Shown: piece after piece, positions 18,643 to 27,432 of the stretch
Numbering within the stretch: position 1 is the first letter of the stretch
Layout of the letters: each line of letters begins with the position of its first letter
NCBI GenBank assembly: GCA_040387555.1
Contig: JAZKDO010000003.1
Coordinates: forward strand, 248,001 to 312,000
DNA: 64,000 nt
Direction of reading: 5' to 3'
Origin: UBA4416 sp040387555
Lineage (GTDB): Bacteria; Bacteroidota; Bacteroidia; B-17B0; Aurantibacillaceae
The notes under the pieces: generated by a model
Databases searched by the model: none
The model's input: the letters and a program-made list of their open reading frames with translations, nothing else
Told to the model about the DNA's origin: nothing
Program-made: the position numbers and the translations under genes

Positions 18643-18825
18643 ATGAAATTATCAAACATCTTTAAAAAATCAACTAAAACAGTTGCAAAAGCAAACATCG
18701 AAAAACTAGGGAAAAATCAACTGGAAAAAGTTGTTGGCGGTATTGATGAAACATCTGCAGTGGCGGACGACGCTTCAAGGACTGTTAATGGTTCCAAAGC
18801 GAAAGCCTGGATGGTAAACAATTAA
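18643..18825 (+). CDS. Double-glycine leader peptide 2 (60 residues)
   Basis: Precursor with the same 33-residue leader type (MKLSNIFKKSTKTVAKA to QLEKVVGG). The predicted core of 27 residues begins IDETSAVADD and ends KAWMVNN. It is hydrophilic with mixed charge and no Cys, so it does not look like a classical cationic antimicrobial peptide. It probably arose by tandem duplication with the 48-residue peptide gene just upstream, since the 5' coding halves are near-identical at DNA level while the cores do not align. A strong terminator follows. Export and cleavage by the nearby C39 ABC exporter are inferred from the leader. Confidence 0.85.
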   Translation: MKLSNIFKKSTKTVAKANIEKLGKNQLEKVVGGIDETSAVADDASRTVNGSKAKAWMVNN

Positions 18826-18855
18826 CTTCTTGTATTTATAAAAACAGAGTGATTT

Positions 18856-18886
18856 AAAAAGAGAAACCTTTAAGGTTTCTCTTTTT
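18856..18886 (+). terminator. Terminator after peptide gene 2
   Basis: A 15-bp perfect stem, AAAAAGAGAAACCTT with its complement, around a single T (effectively a short loop), running into TTTTT. Because both arms are A/T-rich at the outer end it may also act on the opposite strand. Confidence 0.85.
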
Positions 18887-18918
18887 TGTTTGTACAATTC
18901 GCTAAAATTGTGGAACAT

Positions 18919-19015
18919 ATTAGAGGTTTTGAAAATTTACTTTTCATCGCACAATCTTAAAGGACTGGACACTACGCATTGTTAAATAGAGATCGTCGCT
19001 TTACTAAATGTGAGA
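18919..19015 (+). pseudogene. Decayed copy of the 3' coding end of radA
   Basis: This stretch aligns to 18187-18286 inside radA. Over the first 70 or so bases about 60 match by eye, including the identical 20-base run CAATCTTAAAGGACTGGA plus flanks. An in-frame TAA interrupts it after CATTGT, and small indels follow. It lies about 730 bp downstream of its source and beyond the two peptide genes. It must come from duplication of radA's tail or from insertion of a block carrying a related radA end. It is not expected to encode protein. Confidence 0.75.
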
Positions 19016-19042
19016 AGTCATTAGCAGATTGTGGGTCAAGTA

Positions 19043-20326
19043 TTATCCACCAACACGCTTTAATTTGTAAATTAATTTATCGATTACTTTCGTGTTTTTA
19101 GTAATGATCTCTGCATCTCCCAACATTCCGAACCTAAATTTTAGTTTTTTCTTCATATTTGTGGTAATGCCATCAGGTAATTTTACTTTAACCAAATATT
19201 GTTTATTGACATCAATCTCTGAAATATTATCGATTATTCCTTTTACTACTCCATATTCTTCAAATGGATAGCTCTTAAGTTTAATAATAACAGTTTGCCC
19301 ACTTTCTACTTTTCCTAAATTGTATTGGTCTAAATAAATTTCGCCTAAGTAGTGAATATTTTCAGGCATTATATAAAAAATATCCTGTCCCTTTGTAACT
19401 GATTGAAATTCCTCTATACTGCCAGCAAATGAAATTTTCCCACTATCGGTTGCTGCTAAAATAAATTGATGTTTCCAGTTGGCAATTTCATTTTTTAAAA
19501 TGTTGTACTGCTTTATGAAATTTAGTTTTTCCTGTTCTATATTGTCATTAATGTCAACTAATTGCTTGGTTGTTGAATATTGAGAATTATTATTATTCAG
19601 AATATTAGATTGAAGTTGTTTGAATAATAATTTTTTAGCAATGTATTTCGACTCTATTTGTTTTAAATCCGATAAAGCAATAACATTATCAAAATATAAA
19701 TTCAAATTTATTTTATACTCATCCTCAGCTAATTTCAAATCTTTTTTTATCTCAAGCTCTTGTTCTGCTAAATTTGCATTTAAACTAGATATAGTTTTAA
19801 TCTCATTTTGAATTAATTGCTTTTTCCCTGTTATAATGTTCCCGTTCCAGTAGGCTTGTAATGTTTGTAAAGAAATGAAAAAGGTTTCAAATGAATTTTG
19901 AACTTCTCCAAAACGATTAAATTTTATGAAATTAATTGTTTTAATAGAATTCCAATCACCAATGATTAACAATGAATCTACTTTTATCAAACTAGCTTCC
20001 AAAGCCATTATATCTTCAACTCTTGCTAGTCCATCCAAATAGCCAAGATGTTGTCCTCGTGTTACAATTTCACCGTCTTTAATTAATAAAGTAACAAGCT
20101 TACTATCAAATTTTGGAGATATGGGCTTTGGATTAATATTGGTTTTAATTGTAATCTGAGATAATATTGTATCCGGATATTTAATCAGCCAACATAAAGA
20201 AATTAGAATAGCACAAATGATAAACATAAAAGTATTTCCCCAACGCACAATAGCAGATGGATTCGTTCCAATTATGTCTTGAATGCTTTCACTCTTATTA
20301 TTTAAATCATCTTCTATTTCTTCCAT
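19043..20326 (-). CDS. HlyD-family secretion adaptor of the peptide exporter
   Basis: A periplasmic membrane-fusion protein that should connect the inner-membrane ABC exporter to an outer-membrane channel. The 427 residues have a short cytoplasmic N-terminus and one membrane segment (about 31-48), then a lipoyl/barrel-sandwich half (ISPKFDSKLVTLLIKDGE, GQHLGYLDG), a long coiled-coil hairpin (about 130-270), the second half of the barrel (AATDSGKISFAG) and a beta-barrel domain. Its start is 1 bp after the stop of the ABC exporter gene, so the two are co-translated. No TolC-like gene is in the window; the cell must supply one from elsewhere. Confidence 0.9.
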   Translation of the reverse strand: MEEIEDDLNNKSESIQDIIGTNPSAIVRWGNTFMFIICAILISLCWLIKYPDTILSQITIKTNINPKPISPKFDSKLVTLLIKDGEIVTRGQHLGYLDGLARVEDIMALEASLIKVDSLLIIGDWNSIKTINFIKFNRFGEVQNSFETFFISLQTLQAYWNGNIITGKKQLIQNEIKTISSLNANLAEQELEIKKDLKLAEDEYKINLNLYFDNVIALSDLKQIESKYIAKKLLFKQLQSNILNNNNSQYSTTKQLVDINDNIEQEKLNFIKQYNILKNEIANWKHQFILAATDSGKISFAGSIEEFQSVTKGQDIFYIMPENIHYLGEIYLDQYNLGKVESGQTVIIKLKSYPFEEYGVVKGIIDNISEIDVNKQYLVKVKLPDGITTNMKKKLKFRFGMLGDAEIITKNTKVIDKLIYKLKRVGG

Positions 20327-20327
20327 T

Positions 20328-22526
20328 TTAAGAACCTAATTCTAATTGATTTTTAACGAGATTATAGTAGATTCCTTGCATAGCGACAAGTTCTTTATGA
20401 TTTCCAACTTCAGCAATTTCTCCCTTATGTAATACCACAATTTGATCCGCATTTACAACTGTGCTTAAGCGATGCGCAATAACTACGACTGAGCGTTGCG
20501 CGCAAAATTTTTCTAAATTTTCAACAACCATTCTTTCATTTTTAGCATCTAATGCACTGGTGGCTTCATCTAAAAACATGAAGTTGGGATTTTTGTAAAA
20601 CGCTCTTGCTAATAGTATACGTTGTTTTTGCCCTAAACTCATTGGCAGGCCTTCATCTCCAATTTGTGTGTTGTAACCAAGTGGAAGGTTTTCAGTTATA
20701 AATTCGTTAATGCAGGCCTGTTTAGCACATTCCACTGCCCGTTTCATATCTAGTTTTGATCCAAGTGCAATATTATTTGCAATGGTGTCCGAAAATATTT
20801 TTCCTTCTTGCATAACAACCCCAATATTATCACGCCAAACGCTAAAGAAAATCGTATTTATATTATCTGTTCCAACAGTTATTTTACCTGCGCTCGGTTC
20901 ATAAAAACGAAGAAGTAATTTCATTAACGTGCTTTTACCGCTGCCGCTGGAACCAACGATAGCGGTTGTTTTTCCGGCAGGGATTGTAAGGTTAATGTTT
21001 TTAAGAACTAAATTATTAGGATCTCCGGTATAAGAGAAAGATAAATTTTCAAGAATAATATCTTCAGATTTCTCAATTTTAAAAACAGTTTTATTAAAAT
21101 GAGTTTCCTCTTGTTCTTGTTGATGTACTTCCAAAATTCGATCCAAACCTAATTTTGCTTCCTGTAATAATGGAATGAATCCGATGATTTGATTAATTGG
21201 AGAATTAAGTTGGCCTACAATCATATTAATTGCAAACATTGCACCTAATGAATAGTCACCGTTTACAACAGACTTTGCCGAAAAGTAGGTGATAAGAATA
21301 GTTGTGAGATGATTTATAATATTAGATCCATTGTTTTGTAATTGTTCAACAGAAAGGGCCTTTGTGTTAATCTTAAAAATGCGGGCCTGATTCTCTTCCC
21401 ACTCCCATCGCTTTTGCTTATTACTATTACTAAGTTTAATTTCCTCAACACCTTTTATAATTTCAATCAGTTTATTGTAGTTTTTCGAATAGGTTTCAAA
21501 ATATTTAAAATCCAATTTCTTTTTTTGGTTTAAAAATAGAGTTACCCATAAAATGCTGAGTGTGCTGCCGATAAAAAATACTACAAATATTTTGGAATCA
21601 TAAATACCTAAAATGATACCAAATAGAATTAAATTTATAATAGAAAATACTGTAGAAAGTGAGGTAACAGTTAGTAGCCGTTCAATCCGTTTATGGTCTT
21701 CTACTCGCCGTAATATATCACCTATTAAATGACTTTCGAAAAATTGCACTTTAAGACTGAGTAATTTTTTTAAGAAATCAGAAATTAAGGATACGTTAAT
21801 TCTACTGCCAATATGTAATAGAATCCAGCTTCTGATAATTTCTACAAAAGCCCCACCTAAAAACAAAACCACTTGCCCTATTAAAACTAAATTAATAAAA
21901 TTAATATCTAACCCGTTTATCCCCTTATCAACAATAGCCTGAGTTAGGAATGGAGTGAATAACATAATTACACTCCCAATTAACATCCCTAAAAATATTT
22001 GAATAAAATAAGGAGTGTAGCTCCGCATATAATCCAATAAAAATTTGGTAGCGCTAATATGCTTTTCTTCTACGCCATCAAATTCATTTTCATAAAAGTC
22101 GGTACTAGGCTCAATAAATAAAGCAAATCCAGTATCCGAGCCATGGGACCAACCTTCTAAAAACTCCTGTTTATTATACGTCATCAAACCCATCGCCGGA
22201 TCAGAGATATACACTTTGTTTTTTGTCATTTTGTAGAGCACTACAAAGTGATTGTTTTTCCAATGAAGTATGCAGGGAAATGGTTTGCTTTCTAATAATC
22301 CTTCAAAATTTATTTTTACACCGGTAGACCGTAATCCTATGGTTTCAGCAGCTTCGGAGATTCCTAAAAGATTAACACCTAGTTTAGTGATGAAACATTT
22401 TTCGCGCAAAAAAGAAACTGAAAAATCCCTTCCATAATATTTTGCAATCATTTTAATGCAAGTTGGCCCGCAATCCATTGCGCCTAGTTGTCTTACATTT
22501 GGAAATGATTTACTGAAAATACCCAT
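20328..22526 (-). CDS. Peptidase-containing ABC exporter (C39 domain, PCAT type)
   Basis: An inner-membrane exporter that cuts double-glycine leaders and pumps out the released peptide. The 732 residues comprise an N-terminal C39 cysteine protease with Q13, catalytic C19 (MDCGPTC), H93 (NNHFVVLY) and D109 (SDPAMG); six membrane segments (about 165-440); and the ATPase with Walker A (VGSSGSGKST, 524-533), signature SLGQKQR, Walker B (FMFLDEATSALD) and the H-loop (IAHRLST). All catalytic residues are present. It forms an operon with the HlyD gene. Its likely substrates are the three leader peptides at 18456, 18643 and 22711, the last of which is transcribed divergently from it. Confidence 0.95.
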   Translation of the reverse strand: MGIFSKSFPNVRQLGAMDCGPTCIKMIAKYYGRDFSVSFLREKCFITKLGVNLLGISEAAETIGLRSTGVKINFEGLLESKPFPCILHWKNNHFVVLYKMTKNKVYISDPAMGLMTYNKQEFLEGWSHGSDTGFALFIEPSTDFYENEFDGVEEKHISATKFLLDYMRSYTPYFIQIFLGMLIGSVIMLFTPFLTQAIVDKGINGLDINFINLVLIGQVVLFLGGAFVEIIRSWILLHIGSRINVSLISDFLKKLLSLKVQFFESHLIGDILRRVEDHKRIERLLTVTSLSTVFSIINLILFGIILGIYDSKIFVVFFIGSTLSILWVTLFLNQKKKLDFKYFETYSKNYNKLIEIIKGVEEIKLSNSNKQKRWEWEENQARIFKINTKALSVEQLQNNGSNIINHLTTILITYFSAKSVVNGDYSLGAMFAINMIVGQLNSPINQIIGFIPLLQEAKLGLDRILEVHQQEQEETHFNKTVFKIEKSEDIILENLSFSYTGDPNNLVLKNINLTIPAGKTTAIVGSSGSGKSTLMKLLLRFYEPSAGKITVGTDNINTIFFSVWRDNIGVVMQEGKIFSDTIANNIALGSKLDMKRAVECAKQACINEFITENLPLGYNTQIGDEGLPMSLGQKQRILLARAFYKNPNFMFLDEATSALDAKNERMVVENLEKFCAQRSVVVIAHRLSTVVNADQIVVLHKGEIAEVGNHKELVAMQGIYYNLVKNQLELGS

Positions 22527-22656
22527 TTTTTAATATTGTATTGAGAGATTATTGGCTTAAACCTCTAAAGTACAAAAGTTTTACAAGCACACGTAATATG
22601 CATTATGCATAATTGTTAAGGTTAATTAATTCGTCTATAAAAAAAGTAGTTTCGTC

Positions 22657-22687
22657 TTGCGTATTAAGAGTTTTGTATATATTTTTG
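22657..22687 (+). promoter_or_regulatory. Promoter of peptide gene 3 (TTG - 20 bp - TATTTTTG)
   Basis: TATTTTTG (22680-22687) fits TAnnTTTG, and TTG at 22657-22659 is 20 bp upstream, the spacing expected for Bacteroidota sigma-A promoters. The ATG is at 22711. The 184-bp gap to the divergent exporter gene should hold both promoters. Confidence 0.5.
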
Positions 22688-22710
22688 GATGAAACTTTAA
22701 AACCTGAAAA

Positions 22711-22902
22711 ATGAAACTATCGAACCTCTTTAAAAAAACAACTCAAACAGTTGCAATCGCTAATGTTGAAAAATTAGAAAAACAGCAATTAGAGAAAGTA
22801 ATTGGTGGAATTGATACTATTGCTGAAACTAATGAAACAACTGAGGTCTCAAAAACAGCTTCTGATATGGCAGCAAAAATTATTGGCAATATTAGAGCTT
22901 AG
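22711..22902 (+). CDS. Double-glycine leader peptide 3 (63 residues)
   Basis: The third precursor. Its 33-residue leader (MKLSNLFKKTTQTVAIA to QLEKVIGG) is the same length as the other two and differs at only a few positions from peptide 2. The predicted core is 30 residues, starting IDTIAETNETTEVSKT and ending IIGNIRA; it is Thr/Glu/Ala-rich, has no Cys, and could form a helix at its C-terminus. Cores of peptides 2 and 3 both begin Ile-Asp after the double glycine. It is transcribed divergently from its presumed exporter, with its own promoter and terminator. Confidence 0.87.
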   Translation: MKLSNLFKKTTQTVAIANVEKLEKQQLEKVIGGIDTIAETNETTEVSKTASDMAAKIIGNIRA

Positions 22903-23053
22903 TATTAAATAGCTGAAAGTAAAAAAACCAATTAAAAAAAAGATTTGGTTAAATTGAAATTAAAAAAACAACAACAGTTAATCTTTTTCACGAGACTCAA
23001 CATAGCATTTTATGCAGCCCTTTGAGTAAATTGCACGAAATGTAAAGCATTTT

Positions 23054-23081
23054 AAAAGAAACCAAATTGGTTTCTTTTTTT
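23054..23081 (+). terminator. Terminator after peptide gene 3
   Basis: AAAAGAAACCAA, a central A, and TTGGTTTCTTTT followed by more T: a 12-bp perfect inverted repeat with a T tract. It lies 151 bp after the peptide stop, leaving a long 3' untranslated stretch with nothing recognised. Confidence 0.8.
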
Positions 23082-23142
23082 GTTTAGTTAGTTTATATGT
23101 TTTAGTTGTAAATTTATAAGTGTTTATTAATAATGTTTACCA

Positions 23143-25302
23143 ATGAGATTAAGAATTATTATTTGTGCGCTGTTTTCTTTTTTTGTTTTTACAAAAAAAA
23201 CCGTCGGCCAGAATCAGCGAATTTTAGATAGTTTACTAAATCTGTCTAAAACAGTTAATGATACAACCAAAGCTAATTTATATAACATTATTGCAACACT
23301 TTATGCTGGAAATAATAACGATAAAAATAAAGAGTACGGATATAAGATAATCGAAATAGGCAAAAAAAGTGGATATGAAAAATATGTTGCATTGGGAAAT
23401 ATGAAAATTGGTATTTACCACTATGTTAACAATCAATTAGATTCATCAAAATTTTATTACGAAAAAGCATTAGCACTTGCTATAAAAAATAGTCGATTAA
23501 ATCTAGAATCATTTATTCGTCAAAATTTAGCTCTTATATACGTTGATCAAACAAATTATGAGAAAGCCATTGAACAAGACCTGATGGCTATGGCGATTCA
23601 AGAAAAATTAAAAAATTCTTTTAACGTCGCTAATTTAAAAAGCAATATTGGTATTATATATATTAAGCAAAAAGATATGATTTCGGCTGAAAAATATATT
23701 AAAGATGCCATTCTCGAACTACAAAAGAATAATGTACCAGGAACCTTTTGCTATGTTTATCAAAACATGGGAATAATTGAAAATTACAGGGGAAACTTTG
23801 CCTTAAGTAATACTTATTATAAAAAAGCTCTTTTAGAATATGAAATTGGAGCTAATTATTCAATTATGTCGGATTGTTTACAGAATATTTCTTTAAATTT
23901 TATTAATTTGAAAATGTATGATTCTGCGAATTATTACAATAGAAAGGCAAATCAATTAGCTAAATCTACTTCAAATGAAATGATGCAATTTTTAACTTTC
24001 ATTAATTTCTCAACTCTCAATCAACGGTTTTTTAATAAACCAAAAGTATCAAAGTCGTTTATTGATTCTGCCAGTAAGTATACTAATGTCATCTCTTTAC
24101 CTGAGTATAGATCAGTTTTCCTCCAGGAAAAGGCGCTATATAATTTGGTTTATGGAGATAAAGATCTTGGATATAATTTATTTGACAAATATATCACGTT
24201 GAAAGATTCAATTGTTTCTCTTGAAAATATTGAAAGCGTTAAGAATATGAATTCCAAATACGAAACAGAGAAAAAAGAATTGCAAATAAAAACTCAATCC
24301 GTTGAAATTGAAGCGCAAGAAAAACAAAATAAACAAAAATCTTTAATTATTTTATTTGGATCATTAGCATTGGTTGGTAGTGGTTTTTTTGGCTCATTGG
24401 CATTTATCAATTTTAGAAAAACAAAGAAAGCAAATATCATTATTGAAAACCAAAAGATGGAAGTTGAGTTGAAGAATGAAGAAATTACTCATCAAAAAGA
24501 ACTAGTAGATGAAAAACAAAAGGAAATCATTGATAGTATTAATTATGCCAAGCGAATTCAACAGGCAGTTTTAACCGGAGAGGATGTTTGGAACAAAGTT
24601 TCTAAAGACCATTTTATTTTATTTAAGCCAAAAGATATTGTAAGTGGTGATTTTTATTGGGCTTATAATACACCTAATAACCGATCGATTTTTGCCTTGG
24701 CTGATTGTACGGGCCACGGTGTGCCGGGTGGATTTATGAGTATGTTGGGCAACAGTTTTTTGAATGAGATAGTCGTTGAAAACAAAATTTTTAAGGCAAA
24801 CGAAATCTTAAATAAACTTCGCTCCAAAATAATTAAAGCACTTGAACAAAAAGGCGGTACACAACAAAGGGATGGAATGGATATTTCGCTATGTGTATGG
24901 AATAAGATAGATAATAGTCTGGAGTTTGCAGGAGCTAATAATCCTTTATGGTTATTGCGTAACTCTGTCAGTTCGAGCGGAGTTGAGAGCAAAGAATTGC
25001 TTGAATATAAAGCTGATAAGATGCCAATAGGGCTATATTTGGAAACAGAAATTCCTTTTTCAAGTATAACCATTCAATTAGAAAAAGGAGATATCATTTA
25101 TTTAAGTACTGATGGTTATGCTGATCAGTTTGGCGGACCGAAAGGAAAGAAATTAAAGTACAAATCCTTAATTGAAATGCTTGTCAAAAATAGTGTGCAG
25201 TCGATGGAGACACAGAAGGTTATTTTAGATAAATCATTTGCCGACTGGAAAGATAAACAAGAACAGGTAGATGATGTGTCAGTAATTGGGATCAGAGTTT
25301 AA
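23143..25302 (+). CDS. TPR sensor with SpoIIE-type PP2C phosphatase domain
   Basis: A membrane-bound serine/threonine phosphatase of the kind that controls partner-switching regulators. The 719 residues contain a signal peptide (about 1-22, ending VGQNQ), periplasmic TPR-like repeats (about 30-340), a membrane segment (about 400-423), a coiled-coil linker (about 425-465) and a cytoplasmic SpoIIE domain (about 486-719) with metal-binding Asp motifs (DIVSGDFYW, LADCTGHGVPGGFMS, STDGYADQFGG). The Asp residues expected for Mn/Mg binding are present. It sits alone after the peptide locus; the outward-facing TPR part could sense an extracellular or periplasmic ligand, but a link to the peptides is only positional. 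Confidence 0.9.
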   Translation: MRLRIIICALFSFFVFTKKTVGQNQRILDSLLNLSKTVNDTTKANLYNIIATLYAGNNNDKNKEYGYKIIEIGKKSGYEKYVALGNMKIGIYHYVNNQLDSSKFYYEKALALAIKNSRLNLESFIRQNLALIYVDQTNYEKAIEQDLMAMAIQEKLKNSFNVANLKSNIGIIYIKQKDMISAEKYIKDAILELQKNNVPGTFCYVYQNMGIIENYRGNFALSNTYYKKALLEYEIGANYSIMSDCLQNISLNFINLKMYDSANYYNRKANQLAKSTSNEMMQFLTFINFSTLNQRFFNKPKVSKSFIDSASKYTNVISLPEYRSVFLQEKALYNLVYGDKDLGYNLFDKYITLKDSIVSLENIESVKNMNSKYETEKKELQIKTQSVEIEAQEKQNKQKSLIILFGSLALVGSGFFGSLAFINFRKTKKANIIIENQKMEVELKNEEITHQKELVDEKQKEIIDSINYAKRIQQAVLTGEDVWNKVSKDHFILFKPKDIVSGDFYWAYNTPNNRSIFALADCTGHGVPGGFMSMLGNSFLNEIVVENKIFKANEILNKLRSKIIKALEQKGGTQQRDGMDISLCVWNKIDNSLEFAGANNPLWLLRNSVSSSGVESKELLEYKADKMPIGLYLETEIPFSSITIQLEKGDIIYLSTDGYADQFGGPKGKKLKYKSLIEMLVKNSVQSMETQKVILDKSFADWKDKQEQVDDVSVIGIRV

Positions 25303-25399
25303 ATTATGCTGAAAGGCGACGGATTTATAATTCATCAACGAATAAGATCATGAACTTAGACTTTCTAAAAAATAATGTCCGCCACCTATGATTAATGAT

Positions 25400-26128
25400 T
25401 TAACAGTTTCCCTTATTTCTGGTTCTTTTCTTCCCAATGCACTTTTTTATCTCGTTTTCTGTGGTTACAGAAATATCCAGATATGAGCCTTTCCAAAAAT
25501 CAACAATCTTATTATTTCTAAACTTGATCATCGCTATATGTTGCACTATTCTTATTCCCCCCGAATAATACGAAAGTAGCGCCATATTTTTTCCAATGCC
25601 GAAATATAACAATTGATGAGAAGGAAGATCTTTACGTTCGGAGGAAATCATATCAACGACAACTTTCTTATTTGGGTCATATACCTTTCTAACGGCAAAA
25701 TCCATGATGTCACCAATTCGCCACCGTTCACCGGGGTTAGCTAATTCAAATTTTCCTGCTGACAGGCTGTCGAAGAATGTAATTATAAAAGCAGGAATTT
25801 CATCCTTATTTTTTTTGCGCAGAATCGTTTCACCGTATAACTCTAAAAGCAAGGATTGTTTATTGTGGTCATCTTTACTCTTTGTATCTCTTATTTCACA
25901 ATTTCCTCTGGATACAGAAACACTATTGATACTTTGTGGATCACATTGTTCATTAATTAATGGGGCCACAGTTTCCGAGGAGGGTTGCTGATAAACAATA
26001 AAGAACATGATCGCTACGATCAATAATAACTTCCCCGTTAATGCTAACAGTTTTAAATAACGTTCAAGGACTAAAGGATAAGTATAATTCATATTAAGCA
26101 TATTGCCTTTTAAGTATTTTTTAACCAT
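25400..26128 (-). CDS. Membrane-anchored protein of unknown function, last gene of a four-gene operon
   Basis: A 242-residue protein that I do not recognise. The ATG at 26128 shares its A with the TGA of the upstream gene (TGATG), which argues for this start and for translational coupling; a GTG two codons earlier is less likely. One membrane segment lies near residues 27-47 (LLALTGKLLLIVAIMFFIVY), and the rest should face the periplasm. The mature part has a mixed alpha/beta look. The protein ends in Gly-Asn-Cys, close to the Gly-Cys ends of two neighbours. The function is unknown. Confidence 0.75.
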   Translation of the reverse strand: MVKKYLKGNMLNMNYTYPLVLERYLKLLALTGKLLLIVAIMFFIVYQQPSSETVAPLINEQCDPQSINSVSVSRGNCEIRDTKSKDDHNKQSLLLELYGETILRKKNKDEIPAFIITFFDSLSAGKFELANPGERWRIGDIMDFAVRKVYDPNKKVVVDMISSERKDLPSHQLLYFGIGKNMALLSYYSGGIRIVQHIAMIKFRNNKIVDFWKGSYLDISVTTENEIKKCIGKKRTRNKGNC

Positions 26129-26853
26129 CAGCACCCGGCGGGATTAATTCCGTTTACAGTAAATTCAAATTTCTGTTTTACTTTTAGGCCATTCATCGTT
26201 TCTGCAGGTTTCCATTTTGGCATTTGATTAATAGTCTCAAGCAATAGACTGTCTGTTTTTGAATTCCCTGATGTCTTTATGATTGAGGCTTCAACAATTT
26301 TTCCATCTGTATCGATGGTAAAATGTATTACCGCTTGCCTAAATTCTTTTATAGTTTCTTTTGGTATTTTATTAATTCCGCTTTCGCTTATATAATTTTT
26401 CATTTGATTGTTCCCTCCAATGTATTCAGCCTCTTTCTCCGGAATTATAGTGAGGGTTGTAAACAGCTCATTATTTTCAATTGTGTGGGTTACGGGAGTA
26501 TTGTAACTGTAGTTAATTTTAAAAATAAGGTCGGTGCCAACATCAACCATTTTCAATAAGTTCTTCTGTTCTGTATTCAAAGTATCAGTTGTGCTGATCG
26601 CTTTCATAGTTTTTTCTGCGGATAGTGACTGTATCTCGACAGACGTATAACTTGAGATCCAGTTCACCGGATATCCTGGGATCACTTCACTGATTAACTT
26701 TGATTCACAGATGGTTTCTTTTTTTATAGGTCGCTCATATTTTCCCTTTAGCGTGAAACTTAATGATTGCAAAGAATCCATGTGGCCTGTTTGAGCTTCT
26801 ATGTTCAGTCTGGAAAAGAAAACGACCATTGTGATTATTACTGATTTTTTCAT
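26128..26853 (-). CDS. Exported protein with TonB-type C-terminal domain
   Basis: 241 residues with an N-terminal signal peptide (MKKSVIITMVVFFSRLNIEAQ). The C-terminal 90 residues match the TonB C-terminal fold: FRQAVIHFTIDTDGKIVEASIIKTSG, DSLLLETINQMPKW, PAETMNGLKVKQKFEF. It lacks the Pro-rich linker and membrane anchor of a true energy transducer, so it is more likely a soluble periplasmic or surface protein that reuses the fold. It ends in Ala-Gly-Cys. It overlaps the next gene by one base and follows the upstream lipoprotein gene by 18 bp. Confidence 0.82.
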   Translation of the reverse strand: MKKSVIITMVVFFSRLNIEAQTGHMDSLQSLSFTLKGKYERPIKKETICESKLISEVIPGYPVNWISSYTSVEIQSLSAEKTMKAISTTDTLNTEQKNLLKMVDVGTDLIFKINYSYNTPVTHTIENNELFTTLTIIPEKEAEYIGGNNQMKNYISESGINKIPKETIKEFRQAVIHFTIDTDGKIVEASIIKTSGNSKTDSLLLETINQMPKWKPAETMNGLKVKQKFEFTVNGINPAGC

Positions 26854-26871
26854 AATAAAGAGGATAAATTA

Positions 26872-27408
26872 TTAATGCACAACTTTTTGAATCTCGTCAT
26901 CGGTTAAAAAATGGAAGTCGCGATATAATGAACCGCCACAACCTCCTGATAAGTATCGATAGCCAACAATAGTATCTTCAGCAGTTTGAACGATTTGAAT
27001 CACAACAACCAGTTCTGTCTTTCTTTTTGAGGGACTATAAGTGTATGCTAATTTTGGTAGCTTTAAATAGAAAGGGCGTACTCCCGGGTAACCTTGATAA
27101 TGGTGAATAGCTAATCCGCTTTTGGTTTCTTCATAAGTGGCCAATCGGTTATTAACTACAGGTGTTGTTGCCCAATGCATTAAGTCTATTGGAGCAAAAG
27201 CAAGATCATCAGGACAATCAAATTTTTTATATAGTCCAGTTTCATTATAGCCCTTGGTATCAATTGAAGAAATTGTTTCCTTTTTGTTTGATTCGTAGTC
27301 TGGTGCAACAGAAGTTTGATTTTCTTCTTTGTTAGTAATAGGATTACAGCTCTGAAAGAGTAAGAATGAAATGGTGCTAAGAATAAAACATCGCATGTTA
27401 ATAGTCAT
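26872..27408 (-). CDS. Predicted lipoprotein, unknown function
   Basis: 178 residues. The N-terminus carries a hydrophobic stretch ending in a lipobox (LLFQSC), so lipid attachment at Cys about 21 is expected. An internal ATG at 27396 is an alternative start. The mature part has a conserved-looking domain rich in aromatic residues (LMHWATTPVV, HHYQGYPGVRPFYLKLP, GYRYLSGGCGGSLYRDFHF) that I do not recognise. It is the second gene of the 27651-25400 operon, with 24 bp and 18 bp gaps to its neighbours. Confidence 0.75.
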   Translation of the reverse strand: MTINMRCFILSTISFLLFQSCNPITNKEENQTSVAPDYESNKKETISSIDTKGYNETGLYKKFDCPDDLAFAPIDLMHWATTPVVNNRLATYEETKSGLAIHHYQGYPGVRPFYLKLPKLAYTYSPSKRKTELVVVIQIVQTAEDTIVGYRYLSGGCGGSLYRDFHFLTDDEIQKVVH

Positions 27409-27432
27409 ATTGATTTATAGTTTAGTTCTTTT

